A stretch of 64,000 nt of DNA from contig OZ012699.1 in NCBI GenBank assembly GCA_963942565.1, forward strand, positions 34,005,503 to 34,069,502, in the 5' to 3' direction. Each line of letters begins with the position of its first letter. Within the stretch, counting starts at the first letter, position 1. This DNA comes from Maea johnstoni. Its lineage: Eukaryota > Annelida > Polychaeta > Spionida > Magelonidae. A program made the translations under genes and the position numbers. This document shows, piece by piece, positions 51,720 through 62,852 of the stretch. Under the pieces are notes generated by a model that made no database searches, had not been told where the DNA came from, and was given only the letters and a program-made list of their open reading frames with translations.

Positions 51720-52715
51720 CAAAACGTTCGAGTTTGCCAACCAAACTAGGCAAACCTCTTTGGTGCACTAGTACTACCTCAGAGATATATAGACTAAGGA
51801 GATATGACACAAAGAGTAAAAGCTCCTACACCAGTCATGCACTATTGTTATGCAAATGAGCTCTTATCTGCACCCCACTCATACCCAGGAGCTCATCCTG
51901 GCTCAGCCGGGCATGTGCACTGCTCTACTTATCACAACTTCCTGTGTAGGCTGTACCACAGGGTATGTAGTTGTCAAGAGTATGAATGGGTTGAGAAAAG
52001 ATGCTAATCCAAAAACTCATGATCATTAAGTGTTTCTTTGAGTTGCCTTAGCAAAAATGTTTCTGTAAATTGTACCATTCCTCAGTTCTTCACATCTTCA
52101 TAAATTGAAACAAGATAATTCTAAAATCCATACACCCATCTATTTTAATACATTGTAAAGCTGTAAATAAGCCTATATTCCCCGAGTTCTTTACAGTACG
52201 ATAGCTTTGTTGTCCAAAAAGAATACATGAAGTTTTCCTAAAGTAATGCCATTAGCTTAATGTAGAAGAGTTCTGTTAGTTTGTCTATTTCATGGTTTCA
52301 CAGGTCCATAACATCAGACAGGATGCAGTGACAAAACATGATATTTTCCTGTCTCAGTGTATAGTCTTATTCTACTGGTGTGGATTGCCTTTACTCTCAG
52401 ATCCACACCTGTCAGGGGCAGTACAGGACACACCCGTCTGATTGCAATCCCCACTGGCCAGGTTGGGCTTCTTTTATTTCCTCAGGTCTTAAAAAGACAA
52501 TAAGCTAATTGGTGTCAGACGGGATGGGCCTCATAACATCCTGAGTGAGGATATATGTCTGCTGCCAACAGGCAGAAACAGAATTACAGTCTAGATATTT
52601 GATTTGCAGACGTATCATAGAAGTGTCATTTTAGCTTGGAAAACCCTTATAATACCAACACATGGAATGGAAACCAGCCGGTCAACCTGAACATGCTAGC
52701 CTCAACCAGTGTCAA
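51720..52715. other. Non-coding, nothing recognised
   Basis: Only short frames without recognisable content. Confidence 0.35.
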
Positions 52716-52719
52716 TTAA

Positions 52720-52920
52720 TAGTCGCTAATAGGTGCTCTGGGCACCCCCAGCAGGTGGTGGAGATAAGGTTTCTCTGTAATGTAATCGATGCGGGAGCCC
52801 TGATTGGTCCTTGTTCCCACGTGACCTCGTGCTGCTGCCTTATCTGCTAGTCCTGGCATGAGGCTAGCATGTAACTATAGGGCATATAGTAATTGGTCTC
52901 TCGTTACATATCCATTCTTT
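52720..52920 (+). repeat. Dispersed repeat, inverted relative to 56215-56425
   Basis: 'tatagtaattggtctctcg.tacatatcc' here is the complement of 56268-56300. The shared block also includes 'gggagccctgattggtc' / 'gaccaatgagggctctc'. Probably two copies of one MITE family. Confidence 0.6.
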
Positions 52921-53169
52921 TCTTAATCCAAGGAAAACCTCAACTATTTTTGGTGGAAGGAGAGGGTTCATCAACCTCTCAAACATCTAGATAGTTTCAG
53001 TTTTTACCTTTTGGGGAGGCTTAACAACCTGGGCATTCTAGGAATGTATGTGAGTACTGTTAGATATTTTGTTTGTTGAATGGCCATGTTTAATTAATGT
53101 TAGCCTTGTTGCAATGAGCATACGTTTGCTTCAGTTCAATACTTTTGACGTATCTTCAGGATGCTAACA

Positions 53170-53290
53170 TAGGTATGTTGCTGAGTGCTGGGAGGCATTG
53201 GGGTCCAGAGTTCAATCCCAGGCCGGGGCGAGTAGGGGTTCGATTCCTCTATAAACTGGGGCAACCACCGAAATCCTTCATTTCTTACTC
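53170..53290 (+). repeat. tRNA-derived SINE fragment
   Basis: A-box-like ttgctgagtgctgggaggc, B-box-like agttcaatcccagg, and a second perfect B-box word ggttcgattcc at 53238-53248. It looks like tandem tRNA-like heads or a rearranged SINE. No aminoacyl-tRNA clover-leaf closes, so it is not a tRNA gene. Confidence 0.5.
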
Positions 53291-53489
53291 TTTATTGTCT
53301 GTCGCCCAATAAAAGGGAGAGATTACTTTGAAGAGTTTCATATTCATTTCATATCATCGTTCATGCTATCTGTGTCGTCTGCATATACAAAAAAGCTCTC
53401 CCTTCTATATGTCTGAGCCATCCCTTAAAAAAGGGGTGGCGAACCCTTTATAAAAAAACAAAAAAAAAAAAAACATAGGTATGTGTCAT

Positions 53490-54270
53490 CAGCACTATTT
53501 CAATAAATAACCCCTTATGTGACGGCCTATTTCTAGTTTATTTGTCTGTTGATTCCTTGGACCTGAAGTTGACCTCAAATTTGAGACTTCAAAATCCTGG
53601 AAACTAGAAAATGCAGCACAGAATAGCTTGATAATAGGAAATACAAATCTATTAATATGTAAAAACTTTACATGGGAGAAAAATATGTAAAAAAGTGTTT
53701 TATTCAACATCAAGCATACAAGATGGCAGAACATATTATCCCATTATTACCTTACATAAGGTCCAGGAAACCGGGAAAAAATACTATTTCAGGTGAACAA
53801 ATTTCTTTGAAAATAGTTTTACGTTAGAGATTAACTTCTCTATTTATCTATTTCACCTTATAAACAAACTTGAAAGTGTTGGTTTCTGAGAATTAGAAGG
53901 TGGAATTTACTAAAAAATGACTCATGACTGATGTTTAGTCTTATCACAATTGTAATAGAGTCCCCGATTGAACCACCCCAAATATGTGTATTGCAATTAC
54001 ACTAACATCAATTAAGCATAGTAAACAATAGTTCCTACATTCATCCCCAGAATCTCTATGTTGTTAAGCCTCTCCCAAAAATAAAATTCATGTCTTACAT
54101 GTTTGAAAGTACAAGAGGTCCATTCAACCTGCTACCAAACCTGCTAGGCAAGATGGCCGCCTTCCTTATCTAACTGAGCTCCTAGGTAAGATTTCCCTCC
54201 ACAGTGTAAAGCTAATGGACTGCATGCCACGTTGCCACTCCCTTTAGATAAAACTCCCTGTACCTGTATT
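53490..54270. other. Non-coding, nothing recognised
   Basis: AT-rich. It begins after a poly-A run at about 53450-53475 that may be a SINE or LINE tail. Confidence 0.35.
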
Positions 54271-54275
54271 TATAA

Positions 54276-54473
54276 ACATACTTTTTGTCTCAACGCCGCA
54301 AAATGTTGATTTTGCTCATTAATAGGTTCCATTGTATAATTTGCCAAATTCCAACAATGTCAATGCGATCTCGCGTGTTTGTATTGTTGGCAATTGTTGG
54401 CAATGGACAAATTTATCAATGGGACCTAATGAGCAAATTCAACATTTTTGCGGGGTTGAGACAAAAAGTATGT
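54276..54473. mobile_element. Palindromic MITE, 198 bp
   Basis: ACATACTTTTTGTCTCAAC at the left and its complement at the right. The arms continue through gccgcaaaatgttgattttg and 'gctcattaataggttcc' to a short loop near 54375. No clear target duplication. Confidence 0.8.
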
Positions 54474-55329
54474 GTATACATACACGTAGTAGTGCTCGAA
54501 AGAGGTTTGACAAGTTTGTATGGCAAAATAAGAAATTGAACTCAAATTGTTTTGCTTGAACAAAAACAGATGAACTGGTAGCATTAGTGGTGGGTCGAGC
54601 ACTCGGAAGCATGAGCTTTCGGTCGCTGGGGCCTCTGACCCCCAAGCGCTCGAGTTTAAAATTTGATCGCCCTGAGCCGACAGCATTTTAATATCAACAC
54701 ATGCTTCCGATGCATGTGTCGCCTAAAACTCGCTAATTTACTGATTTCCTGAAATAAAATTTGTTTTTTCTCAAGTCTACGTGTCAGTTGCATCTCACGT
54801 GATGTTTTGGTTTCGCTCAAGTTTGTTTTTGGGGCCGAGTCCTAGCACAAGGTAGCATGCAGATCTCACACATGGCCCTTAGCACAGGTCTCACAGGGCT
54901 CAAAATTAGGGGGTGCCGGGAGCCTAGGGCTTCCTTGAATTCTCTGTCGGCTCCCTCAAATTTCTGCTGGGAGCCCAAAGATGTACTGGTTTCTATACGC
55001 AACATCACTAGGTAGCTTTAGAAGATGCAATTGGACTTCCTGGATAAAATCTTAATTTCGAGCCCTGTCTCAGCTAGAGGTCGACTGATAAATTCTCTTT
55101 GCAGCCTACAGGTGCCCTGGTTGCAATCCGGGTGCAGACTGGCTGCAAGGAAAGTGCTGAAGAGAACCACTGTCAAGTGGTGGGTTCTGCTCATGTGCCT
55201 GAACTATTTCCTCTATAATGTAAACAAACAAGACGGGGAAACAATTTATGCACAGCGAAATGGTGTACATTATTTACAGATATTTGTCAAAGGTCTTTAC
55301 CTGTTATCCAGGAGAAAGGTATGTGAGGA

Positions 55330-55648
55330 CCAGGGTCTTAGACAGGATTTCAAAAATGCCTGTCCAAAACAGCAATTCCAAAATTTCTGCCCGTCCAGAT
55401 TTAGCTTCTTAGCTACTTCAGATCCTTGTACTACATGTAATAGCCTATTGTGTCAAAAAATGCAATTTACACTTCAGCTATTTCCTTAAAGATGGTTTGT
55501 TAGGAATATATTTGGTTAATATTACCCCCAAAAAGACAAAATTGAAAATTCTTAATAGAAATATTTGCTTGTCCAAAAAGGAGGTTTTCAGGAAACTGCC
55601 TGTCCAAAAGACAGGCAGGACGGGTCCTGGCTAAGTCCTTGGTGAGGA
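55330..55648 (+). mobile_element. MITE family 'gtcttagccag', subtype B
   Basis: Starts gggtcttagacaggatttc and ends cgggtcctggctaagtcc, with 'ctgtccaaaa' boxes near both ends. Inverted copy at 59836-60153. Inverted termini without a recognised transposase indicate a non-autonomous DNA element. Confidence 0.75.
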
Positions 55649-55691
55649 CTCTATGGCCAGAGTGGCCTCCTCAGCTCATTTGAGTCCAGGC

Positions 55692-55918
55692 TGGGAGTAG
55701 TAGACAGGGAGTGGGCACTGTGCATGCATCATCAAATTTCGCTGCCTCCGACTATATGAGTCATAGATAACCTGTGTACCGCAGAATTTGCTGCCTGCTG
55801 AAAAAAATCACGTGACCAATACTTCCCCAGGCTACACCCCGTAACCTGAGGTGCACATCACCTAGGTACTAGCATGCTGTGCCTATGGGGTTGCGGATCA
55901 AGGGGATGTATTTCTCTG
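55692..55918. mobile_element. hAT-type MITE (agtagac family), copy 3
   Basis: TGGGAGTAGTAGACAGGG...TATTTCTCTG with flanks GTCCAGGC / GTCCAGGG (7 of 8). 227 bp. Confidence 0.82.
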
Positions 55919-55925
55919 GTCCAGG

Positions 55926-56190
55926 GTCTTAGCCAGGATTTAGAAACTAGGTGTCCAAAATTGACTATTATAAAATGTTTGGGCCTCCTATTTTTCAAGA
56001 GACCCAACATTATACTTCAAGTAACAACAACCATAAACATGTATTTACTCAATATAATTTCCTTCAATTATATTCTTGAAATTAATATTTTAAGGAATTA
56101 CTTTAAAAGATTTGGGTGTCCTGAGGGGTGATTTTGGGAGGTTTGGGTGTCCAAAGGACGGCTAGATGCCCTGCTGGTTAAGACTATTTA
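55926..56190 (+). mobile_element. MITE family 'gtcttagccag', subtype A
   Basis: gggtcttagccaggatttag at the left and gccctgctggttaagact at the right (inverted). 'gggtgtcc' boxes lie inside each end. Other copies are at 60440-60745, 61675-61965, 61970-62240 and 63860-64000 (cut by the window edge). Confidence 0.75.
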
Positions 56191-56214
56191 TAGGGTTCGC
56201 ATACCTCAGCATCT

Positions 56215-56425
56215 AGTGACGTCACACATCCTCCTTTTCGTTTCTCATCTTAGATGAATAGAATAATGGATATGTAGCGAGAGACCAATTACTATAATAT
56301 GCGCTTAGGTGAAGACAGGGCTATACCTGGGGTCTCGAATCTGGCCGCAGTGTGACGTCACTAGGAGACGGAGACCAATGAGGGCTCTCTTATTGTTTAC
56401 ATTACAGAGAAAGCTGCACACTAGC
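56215..56425 (-). repeat. Dispersed repeat, partner of 52720-52920
   Basis: Inverted partial match to 52720-52920; contains TGACGTCA at about 56354. It sits just upstream of the zinc-finger gene's coding exon. Confidence 0.55.
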
Positions 56426-56699
56426 ATGCACAGAAAGTAACCTTTGGGCTATTCGCTGCAGCCTGGTGGCCCCAGACCCCCGGCCGAAAGGGCGCTCGCT
56501 CCATGAGCGACCGCGTCGAACGCGCTGCGTTCGATTACCAGGACACCCTGTCTGCTCCAAACCCCAATTTGGACACCCTACTCTCCAAATCCTGGCTAAG
56601 TCCCTGCTGGTGGTTCAGGTTGACTGGCTGGTTTCATATCCACTGTTAATTTATTCTATGTGTGTGTGTTCTCAAACTATAAACAAATCCTATTTTTCT

Positions 56700-56711
56700 T
56701 CTCTTTGCAGG
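56700..56711 (+). promoter_or_regulatory. Splice acceptor of the zinc-finger coding exon
   Basis: A pyrimidine tract followed by gcag|gttatg. It explains why no ATG or promoter-like sequence is needed directly upstream. The 5' exon is not identified. Confidence 0.6.
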
Positions 56712-56759
56712 TTATGAGTTAGCAGTTTCATAGTGCCTAGGTCGGCAGTTTCATTGAGA

Positions 56760-58874
56760 ATGGCACATTCACGTGAAACCCCTCTCCAGTGTGGTGAGGG
56801 TGAAAAGACATCAACCACATCTGAAGATCTGACACTACACGGAAAGACTGAAACTGGTGAAAGAATTTTCAAGTGCAATATGTGCGATAAAATATTCAAG
56901 TATAAATCATGTCTCTTGGTACATATGAGGTGTCATTCAGATGAAAGGCCTCATAAGTGTGATGTATGCGATAAAGCCTACAAGAGTCCATCCGTACTGA
57001 AACTTCATGCAATGAGGCACACAAGTGAAGAACCCTATACATGTGATAAGTGTGAAATTACGTTCGCCAAACCTGATGAACTTCGGGAGCATAAGAGAAA
57101 GCACACAGGGGAGAAACCCTATCAGTGCCGCATATGTGACAAGACATTTACCAGGTTGACGGGCATGAAGAAACACAGGGAAAATCACTGGGTGCAGAGA
57201 CACTACAAGTGCGATACGTGTGACAAATCATTTGTCAACAAGAGACGACTGCGATACCATGAGGAAAAGCATCGTGCACGCCTTTTCAAATGCGATCAGT
57301 GTGCTCAAAGTTTCGCACAGTACGAATGGCTCTTCAAGCACAAGATGATTCATTCGGTAGAAAAGCACTATAAATGCGACGAATGTGACGAGGCATACAC
57401 TGGGGCTCACGATCTCGCAGACCATATACAATCCACCCATTCAGGTGAAGGCCCCTATCGGTGCGAGGGATGCGACAAAACATTCAGCACATCTTTGAGT
57501 TGGTCCCGGCACAAGCTTATGGCTATACATAAAGGTGATTGTGGAGTCGTCCATCGGGACCATTCGTACTCTAAGCCTGGGCAGATGGACCCGTATAGGA
57601 ACATCCAGTTTCCGGAGGGAGATCTTCAGTGTGACCAGTGCCCTACGTCGTTCGCAGACGCCTCGCACCTTCGCATGCACAAGATGATACTCCACGACAA
57701 TGAAAATGTAACACTACAAATGCAAATTTCCGATCATAGTACAGAGAAGGATCATGAGCTGGCACTACAAGTTGAGGAGAATCCTGGTGAAGTGGGACTA
57801 CAAGCTGAGGAGAACCCTGGTGAAGTGGGACTGTGGGATGAAGGGGAACCTCTTGAGGCAAAATCATACACAGATGAGAAACATCTGCAAGCTGAGGAGA
57901 ATCCTGGTGAAGTGGGACTATGGGATGAAGGGGAACCTCTCGAGGTGAAATCATACACAGATGTGAAACCTCTTGCGTGTGATATATGTTTTAAGTGCTT
58001 CACCTCTCCCATCAGCTTTTCGCAACACATGAAGGACCACCAGGGAGTAAAAACAGGTGAACGTTGTACGAACAAGGAAGTGTCGATTATGGAATCTAGC
58101 CAAGAGTGTTCGGGAGAAAAACCTTTACATTACATAAAACAAGAACTTATCTCCTATGTTCCCTATAGTCAAACAAGCTCTCAGTTTTCTCCTCAGGACT
58201 CTATGAAGACAGAAATTGAATTAGGAGAAAGTACGAACTTAAAGATCTCAGTCACGGAATCACTAGGCCAGGAGTCGCTGGTAGAAAAACCCTTTCATCA
58301 CACAGAGGAAAGACCTTTTTCTTGTGTCCCCTTTAATCAAACAAGACCTCAGTCTACTACTCCTCAGAACACTATCAAGACAGAAATGGTGTCAGAGCAA
58401 AGCTGTACAAACACAAATGTGTCAGTCATGGAATCGGTAGACCAGGATTCACTGGTAGAAAAACCATTTCATCACACAGAGGAAAGACCTCTTTCATGTG
58501 TTCCCCATACTCAAACAATACCTCAGTCTATCACTCCTCAGAACACTATGAAGACACAAATTACATCAGGGCAAAGCTGTACGAACATGGAGGTATCAGT
58601 CATGGATTCGGTCAAAAAGCTTCTGAGAGAAAAACTTCTTCAGCGCACAAAAGAAAGACCTATTTCTTGTGGTTCATATAATCAGACGATCTCTCAGTCT
58701 ACTACTTCTCTTGACAAGGAAGAAATGGATTCAGAACAATACAATAGAAATACTGAGGTTTCCGCTATGGAATTGGGCCGGGATTCACCAGCCCCACGGC
58801 AATGGTTGGTTGTCGGAGGAGAGTGTACTCCCATAAAACAAGAGCTTGTAGACCAAGATGGCAGCCATTTTTAA
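56760..58874 (+). CDS. C2H2 zinc-finger protein, 10 fingers, single coding exon
   Basis: 704 codons from MAHSRETPLQCGEGEK. The ATG has a good context (A at -3, G at +4), is the first in frame, and has an in-frame TGA 45 bp upstream. A strong acceptor (tttcttctctttgcag, ending 56710) implies a 5' UTR intron. Ten C2H2 fingers follow: eight in a row (residues ~38-265, e.g. FKCNMC...HMRCH, YQCRIC...HRENH), the ninth at ~LQCDQC...HKMILH and the tenth at LACDIC...HMKDH. Between fingers 9 and 10 lie acidic repeats (EENPGEVGL, DEGEPLE). The C-terminal 230 residues hold three ~46-residue repeats (SLVEKPFHHTEERPFSCVP) that look like fingers that lost their Cys/His pattern. Four or five SUMO-type psi-K-x-E sites (IKQE, MKTE, IKTE) are spread along this tail. 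A nuclear DNA-binding regulator is likely; targets unknown. Confidence 0.88.
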   Translation: MAHSRETPLQCGEGEKTSTTSEDLTLHGKTETGERIFKCNMCDKIFKYKSCLLVHMRCHSDERPHKCDVCDKAYKSPSVLKLHAMRHTSEEPYTCDKCEITFAKPDELREHKRKHTGEKPYQCRICDKTFTRLTGMKKHRENHWVQRHYKCDTCDKSFVNKRRLRYHEEKHRARLFKCDQCAQSFAQYEWLFKHKMIHSVEKHYKCDECDEAYTGAHDLADHIQSTHSGEGPYRCEGCDKTFSTSLSWSRHKLMAIHKGDCGVVHRDHSYSKPGQMDPYRNIQFPEGDLQCDQCPTSFADASHLRMHKMILHDNENVTLQMQISDHSTEKDHELALQVEENPGEVGLQAEENPGEVGLWDEGEPLEAKSYTDEKHLQAEENPGEVGLWDEGEPLEVKSYTDVKPLACDICFKCFTSPISFSQHMKDHQGVKTGERCTNKEVSIMESSQECSGEKPLHYIKQELISYVPYSQTSSQFSPQDSMKTEIELGESTNLKISVTESLGQESLVEKPFHHTEERPFSCVPFNQTRPQSTTPQNTIKTEMVSEQSCTNTNVSVMESVDQDSLVEKPFHHTEERPLSCVPHTQTIPQSITPQNTMKTQITSGQSCTNMEVSVMDSVKKLLREKLLQRTKERPISCGSYNQTISQSTTSLDKEEMDSEQYNRNTEVSAMELGRDSPAPRQWLVVGGECTPIKQELVDQDGSHF

Positions 58875-59023
58875 CCAAGGCTTGGTACAGGTTCACCAGG
58901 AAATTTGCTATTTAATATTTCCTAGGAATATTTCAGGATGTGGGGGGAAATTTCCTGTTACACCGGTACTCGATAAGATACCAAATATCGATATTGAAGA
59001 GTAAAATGTATTGTGTCATTTAG

Positions 59024-59464
59024 TAGTGCTCGGATTCACCGCTAAAAAACGGCTCGAGCAATCGCTGAAACTGCCGAGCGATTAATCGACATATTACGAG
59101 CCCTAACTACTCATTGCACATGCGGTGAAATCAACAGCTGAGCAAAATTAATTGCCGTCAATCACGCTAATTTAGAACCGCCCCATGCCTGCCTAAGCCA
59201 ATGAGCAACGTAAATTGCTGCCAATCACGCTAATTAGAACAGGCCCATGCTTGCCTAAGCCAATCAAGTCATGCTATCGTGCGATCTCGATGGGATCCCA
59301 CGTGGGAAAGACGTAAGCAAGACAAAAAACATGGCGGATGATTGACGATGTGGCTTTATTTACATTTTCGCCGAACTCGGCGAGCTGTAATGGCGGCTCG
59401 AATGCTCGTCAGCGGCGGCGATACGAGCAATAGCTCGAGCCGCCGATTGATCGTACTAGCACTA
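59024..59464. mobile_element. hAT-type MITE with perfect 8-bp duplication
   Basis: Ends TAGTGCTCGG and ...GTACTAGCACTA. The duplication TCATTTAG lies at 59016-59023 and 59465-59472. The 441-bp interior is GC-rich with 'ggctcgagc' and 'gccgagcg' words. A partial copy is at 12906-13095. It lies ~150 bp past the zinc-finger stop codon, probably in its 3' UTR or just after it. Confidence 0.9.
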
Positions 59465-59835
59465 TCATTTAGTAAGATTTGTTATATTGATATTGTATAA
59501 GATAAAAATTTGCCTACTACCCGGACATCTCCACAGGAAGGCAGTTAAAGCTATTTATTTATAAAATACATATATAATAATATTTGAAGTTCACAGTGCA
59601 AAATCTAACAAAATCAAGTCTCTGAGAGGCAGTAGATATTGTTAAGAATACTGTTAAGATATCACATTGTTTAAGAAATATCAATATTGTATCGTATTGT
59701 GCCAATCCCTATTTTTAACCCCTCGCGACTAAATAATGACATAGGGGTCAAGCCTCTGTTAAAATACTCTAGGGACCACAGGACTTTGAATTCTTGAATT
59801 GCCATAGCCCCATCCAAGATCTCTTAGTCCTTGCC

Positions 59836-60153
59836 AGGGACTTAGCCAGGACCTGTCCTGCTTGTCTTTTGGACCTGTAGACAGTTTCCTGAAAACCTCA
59901 ATTTTGGACAGGCAAATATTTCTATAAAGAATTTTCAATTTAGGCATTTTGGGGATAATAAACAAATATTTTTCCAACAAATCATCTTCTAGGACAAGGA
60001 TGAAGTGTAAATTGCCCTTTTTAACACACTAGGCTATTAAATGTAGATGGTATAAGGATTTGAAGTAGATTAGTAGCTAAAACTGGATGGGCACACATTT
60101 TGAAATTGCTGTTTTGGACTGGCATTTTTGAAATCCTGGCTAAGACCCTGGTC
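59836..60153 (-). mobile_element. MITE family 'gtcttagccag', subtype B, inverted
   Basis: Complement of 55330-55648: gggacttagccaggacctgtcc at the left and 'gaaatcctggctaagaccctgg' (complemented start) at the right. Confidence 0.75.
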
Positions 60154-60439
60154 CTAGCTTAGGGTAAATTCTGCAGTCCCCTGTAGTCTTTCAATGTACT
60201 GGTGAAATGAATGAACTGACTAACAGCAAAATAGCGAAAATTCTTGGTTGTAATCAGCTGTAAAGCTGTCAAACCGATGAAGACGGCTTGCTATTCTAAA
60301 TGGAAATTCTGAAGCTGATGGTGCTAAATTAAGCCAAAAAATAGGTATGTGGAGGGCAGGCCCATATCCCTATATTGTTAACCCCCTCAAACAATACATC
60401 CTGCTTTCACTTGTCAATACATATCGATGCATCAAAATC

Positions 60440-60745
60440 AGGGTCTTAGCCAGGATTTTGAAACTGGGTGCCAAAATTGGCAATTGTAAAATTTTGGGGC
60501 ATTCACAATTTTCAGGGGGACAGCAATATACTCAGATTTCAACCATATACATGTATAAATCTATCAAAATATGGCATAATGTCCTTACATAATGCCATGG
60601 GTATTATGTGGAGACTATAGGATGAAGAAATTCAATAATATGCTTGAAATTGATATTTTAGGAAATTCCTCATAAAAAATTTGGGTGTCCTGAGGGAAGC
60701 TTTTTAAGGGTTTGTGTGTACAAAAGAGGCTATGCTGGCTAAGGC
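60440..60745 (+). mobile_element. MITE family 'gtcttagccag', subtype A
   Basis: gggtcttagccaggattttg ... tgggtgtcctgagggaagct ... gaggctatgctggctaaggc. Same layout as 55926-56190. Confidence 0.7.
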
Positions 60746-60749
60746 TGAT

Positions 60750-61470
60750 CAAAATATTTTAAAAGATTATGATGGAGATTTACTGAAGAAAATGAGAACT
60801 GTATCTTGCCTGTTGCATGCTTTTTAAAAACATTTATTTACATTGCCGTGCCTGCCTTTTCTTTTTTCACTGCAGTAGGAAGAAAAAAGTGAGGCTGAAC
60901 ACTATATGAGGCCTAAAAAAGTTGTTTGTTTCCTGTAACCCTACCCTAACAAGTTTTTATTCAAAAAAGTCCCTACCCTAAAGTTTTTATCGCCCATCCA
61001 ACTCCCAATCAACGTAAAACATGCATAAAACACACATTTTTGACCAAAAACATAATGCAAACTTTTTTTTTTACCAACCTACCTACCCTATTTATTTTAG
61101 GACTGTTACAGGAAACAAACAATTATTTTTTTTAGGCCTGATATGGTGAAAAACTATGGTCAATGCTTCGTGATTTTCCTTCATGGCATAGACAGCATTT
61201 TCCTAACTATACCAATGCATCGTATAGAAAAAATCAAATCGGAAACAAGTTATCAATATAACAAATGGAGTAAAATTCTAAACAATGACATCTGTAGTGG
61301 GCGGTATTGTTAAAATATTGTGAAGATATCGTTTCATTATGGTAATAAAGGTATATATTATATCGCATTTTAAATTAACAGTTTGTAATTCATTCTGGAG
61401 CTGTCCAGATGAGAACTTTAAGGAATTTTGAATTCCAATCACTGTCACTATTTCTGCCATGTTTAGGCTA
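60750..61470. other. Non-coding with a decayed inverted pair
   Basis: 'aggcctaaaaaa.ttgtttgtttcctgtaacc' (60910-60945) and 'ggttacaggaaacaaacaa...aggcct' (61095-61138) are inverted copies ~200 bp apart, so this is probably another short foldback element. Confidence 0.5.
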
Positions 61471-61479
61471 AGTCATGAC

Positions 61480-61580
61480 TAGCCAGGGAACTGGAGTACT
61501 CGGTGAAAACCACCGCATATACTCAACCGAGCAGTCAGTGGCAATGTCTTAGACCACTCAGCCAGCAGGGCAGACCCCTT
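61480..61580 (-). repeat. tRNA-derived SINE
   Basis: On the minus strand: TGGCTGAGTGGTCTAAGAC (a near-perfect tRNA-Leu/Ser-type A-box), then CTCGGTTGAGTATATGC in place of a B-box, then GGTGGTTTTCACCGAGTACT + CCAGT, which matches the 'ctccgggtactccgg' SINE core. No closed clover-leaf. Confidence 0.65.
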
Positions 61581-61674
61581 TCAGGAAACCTCTAGGCATG
61601 AAATAGTGATGATAATTGAAATTCCAAATTAATCCTCACTTGTGAAAATGGACGCCAGCTTTCAGTCAAAGTCT

Positions 61675-61965
61675 TAGCCAGCAGGGTGTCTGGGGGTCAT
61701 TTGGACACCCAAACCCTCTAAAATCACCCTTCAGGACACCCAAAATTTTCAGTGAGGAATTTCTTAAAATGTCAATTTTAAGTATGTAATTGAAATTTTT
61801 TCACCTTAATATAATTCCCATAGCATTGTAGATGGATATAATTCCATTAAGTAAATATATGTTTATGGTTGTAATCTAAGTATAAGGGGGTTTACCATGA
61901 AAAATGGGACGCCCATAAATTCTACAATTCCCAATTTTGGGCACCGAGTTTCTAAATCCTGCAGT
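61675..61965 (-). mobile_element. MITE family 'gtcttagccag', subtype A, inverted
   Basis: agtcttagccagcagggtgtct ... ggacacccaaaccctctaaa ... 'gagtttctaaatcctg'. Complement orientation of 55926-56190. Confidence 0.7.
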
Positions 61966-61969
61966 GTCT

Positions 61970-62240
61970 TCAACAGAATTTAGAAAGTGGATGTCATAGA
62001 TTGGTTATTGTAAAATATCTGGGTGTTCTATTTTTCAAGAGAGGCCACAATATATTTAAATGAAATTCTTCATCATGTATTTATTTAATTATAAAAAGGC
62101 CCAGTATGCCTATGCATCAAAGATGAAAATATCATAATTCTTTGATGAAAATTGAAATTTTCTAGAAATTTTCTAAAGAATATTTGGGTGTTCTGATATG
62201 TGATTTTTTTTAGGGTTTGGGTGTCCAAATGGTGCCCTGA
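61970..62240 (+). mobile_element. MITE family 'gtcttagccag', subtype A, left end altered
   Basis: 'gaatttagaaagtggatgtc ... tctgggtgttctatttttcaagag ... gggtttgggtgtccaaatgg'. It directly abuts the inverted copy at 61675-61965, giving a tail-to-head pair. Confidence 0.6.
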
Positions 62241-62329
62241 AACCGTGGTTTTCAGTATCATTAGCTAAGCCATTGGTATTCAGCAACTATTCTAGTGTCC
62301 TTCAGACAAGGGTTGGATACTGTTAAAAG

Positions 62330-62788
62330 TAGAGCTGCACTCACATCTAGGGAGATCAACTCATGAGCTCACCACCATTTTGACTCATGAGCTCGTGGAC
62401 GTGCATGTTTTTGAATAGATATTCATTATTCAGCCCACCAAATATGAAAGAAGTACTTACTGATGGAGAATTGCTAACATTTTAACGGTTATTTCATTTT
62501 AAAATGTGCCTGCATAGAAGAATACATATCTATATTTACATATTGCTTTCTATAGAGCGGTACAAAGGTCAGTATAACGCTCAACACTGCCTGTATAGAT
62601 TGGGGATTGTAAACAAAACATGACACCGATAAGCAGTAATAAGAAAGTTTGTGTCAGATGTTCTGTTTAATGTTTGTGTTCAAAACATAGACGAGTTCGC
62701 GAGTTGACGACTTCAGCTCGAGCTCGGCTCGGCTCGCCTTTACTAATGCTCGAGCCACTTGAGTTTGTGAGTGGTGAGTGCGGCTCTA
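62330..62788. mobile_element. hAT-type MITE with perfect 8-bp duplication
   Basis: TAGAGCTGCACTCAC ... GTGAGTGCGGCTCTA, with GTTAAAAG at 62322-62329 and 62789-62796. 459 bp. A shorter relative is at 15460-15704. Confidence 0.92.
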
Positions 62789-62852
62789 GTTAAAAGGTAC
62801 TGGTATCGGTATTGTTTCAAAAAGTATTGTAGTGTTACCTTTCATTCCGTAA

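Noticed and set aside
53238-53248. tRNA gene suggested by a perfect B-box
   Set aside because: No matching A-box at the right distance and no clover-leaf; it fits a SINE head.
55025-55489. 154-codon plus-strand frame as an upstream exon of the zinc-finger gene
   Set aside because: Its second half is the start of a MITE (55330 onward), the composition is unremarkable, and no splice link to 56711 can be shown.
57643-58075. Minus-strand frames of ~100 codons inside the zinc-finger gene
   Set aside because: Antisense shadows of the acidic repeats; no independent support.
61480-61580. tRNA gene on the minus strand
   Set aside because: The A-box is excellent but the acceptor and T-arm do not close, and a SINE core follows directly.
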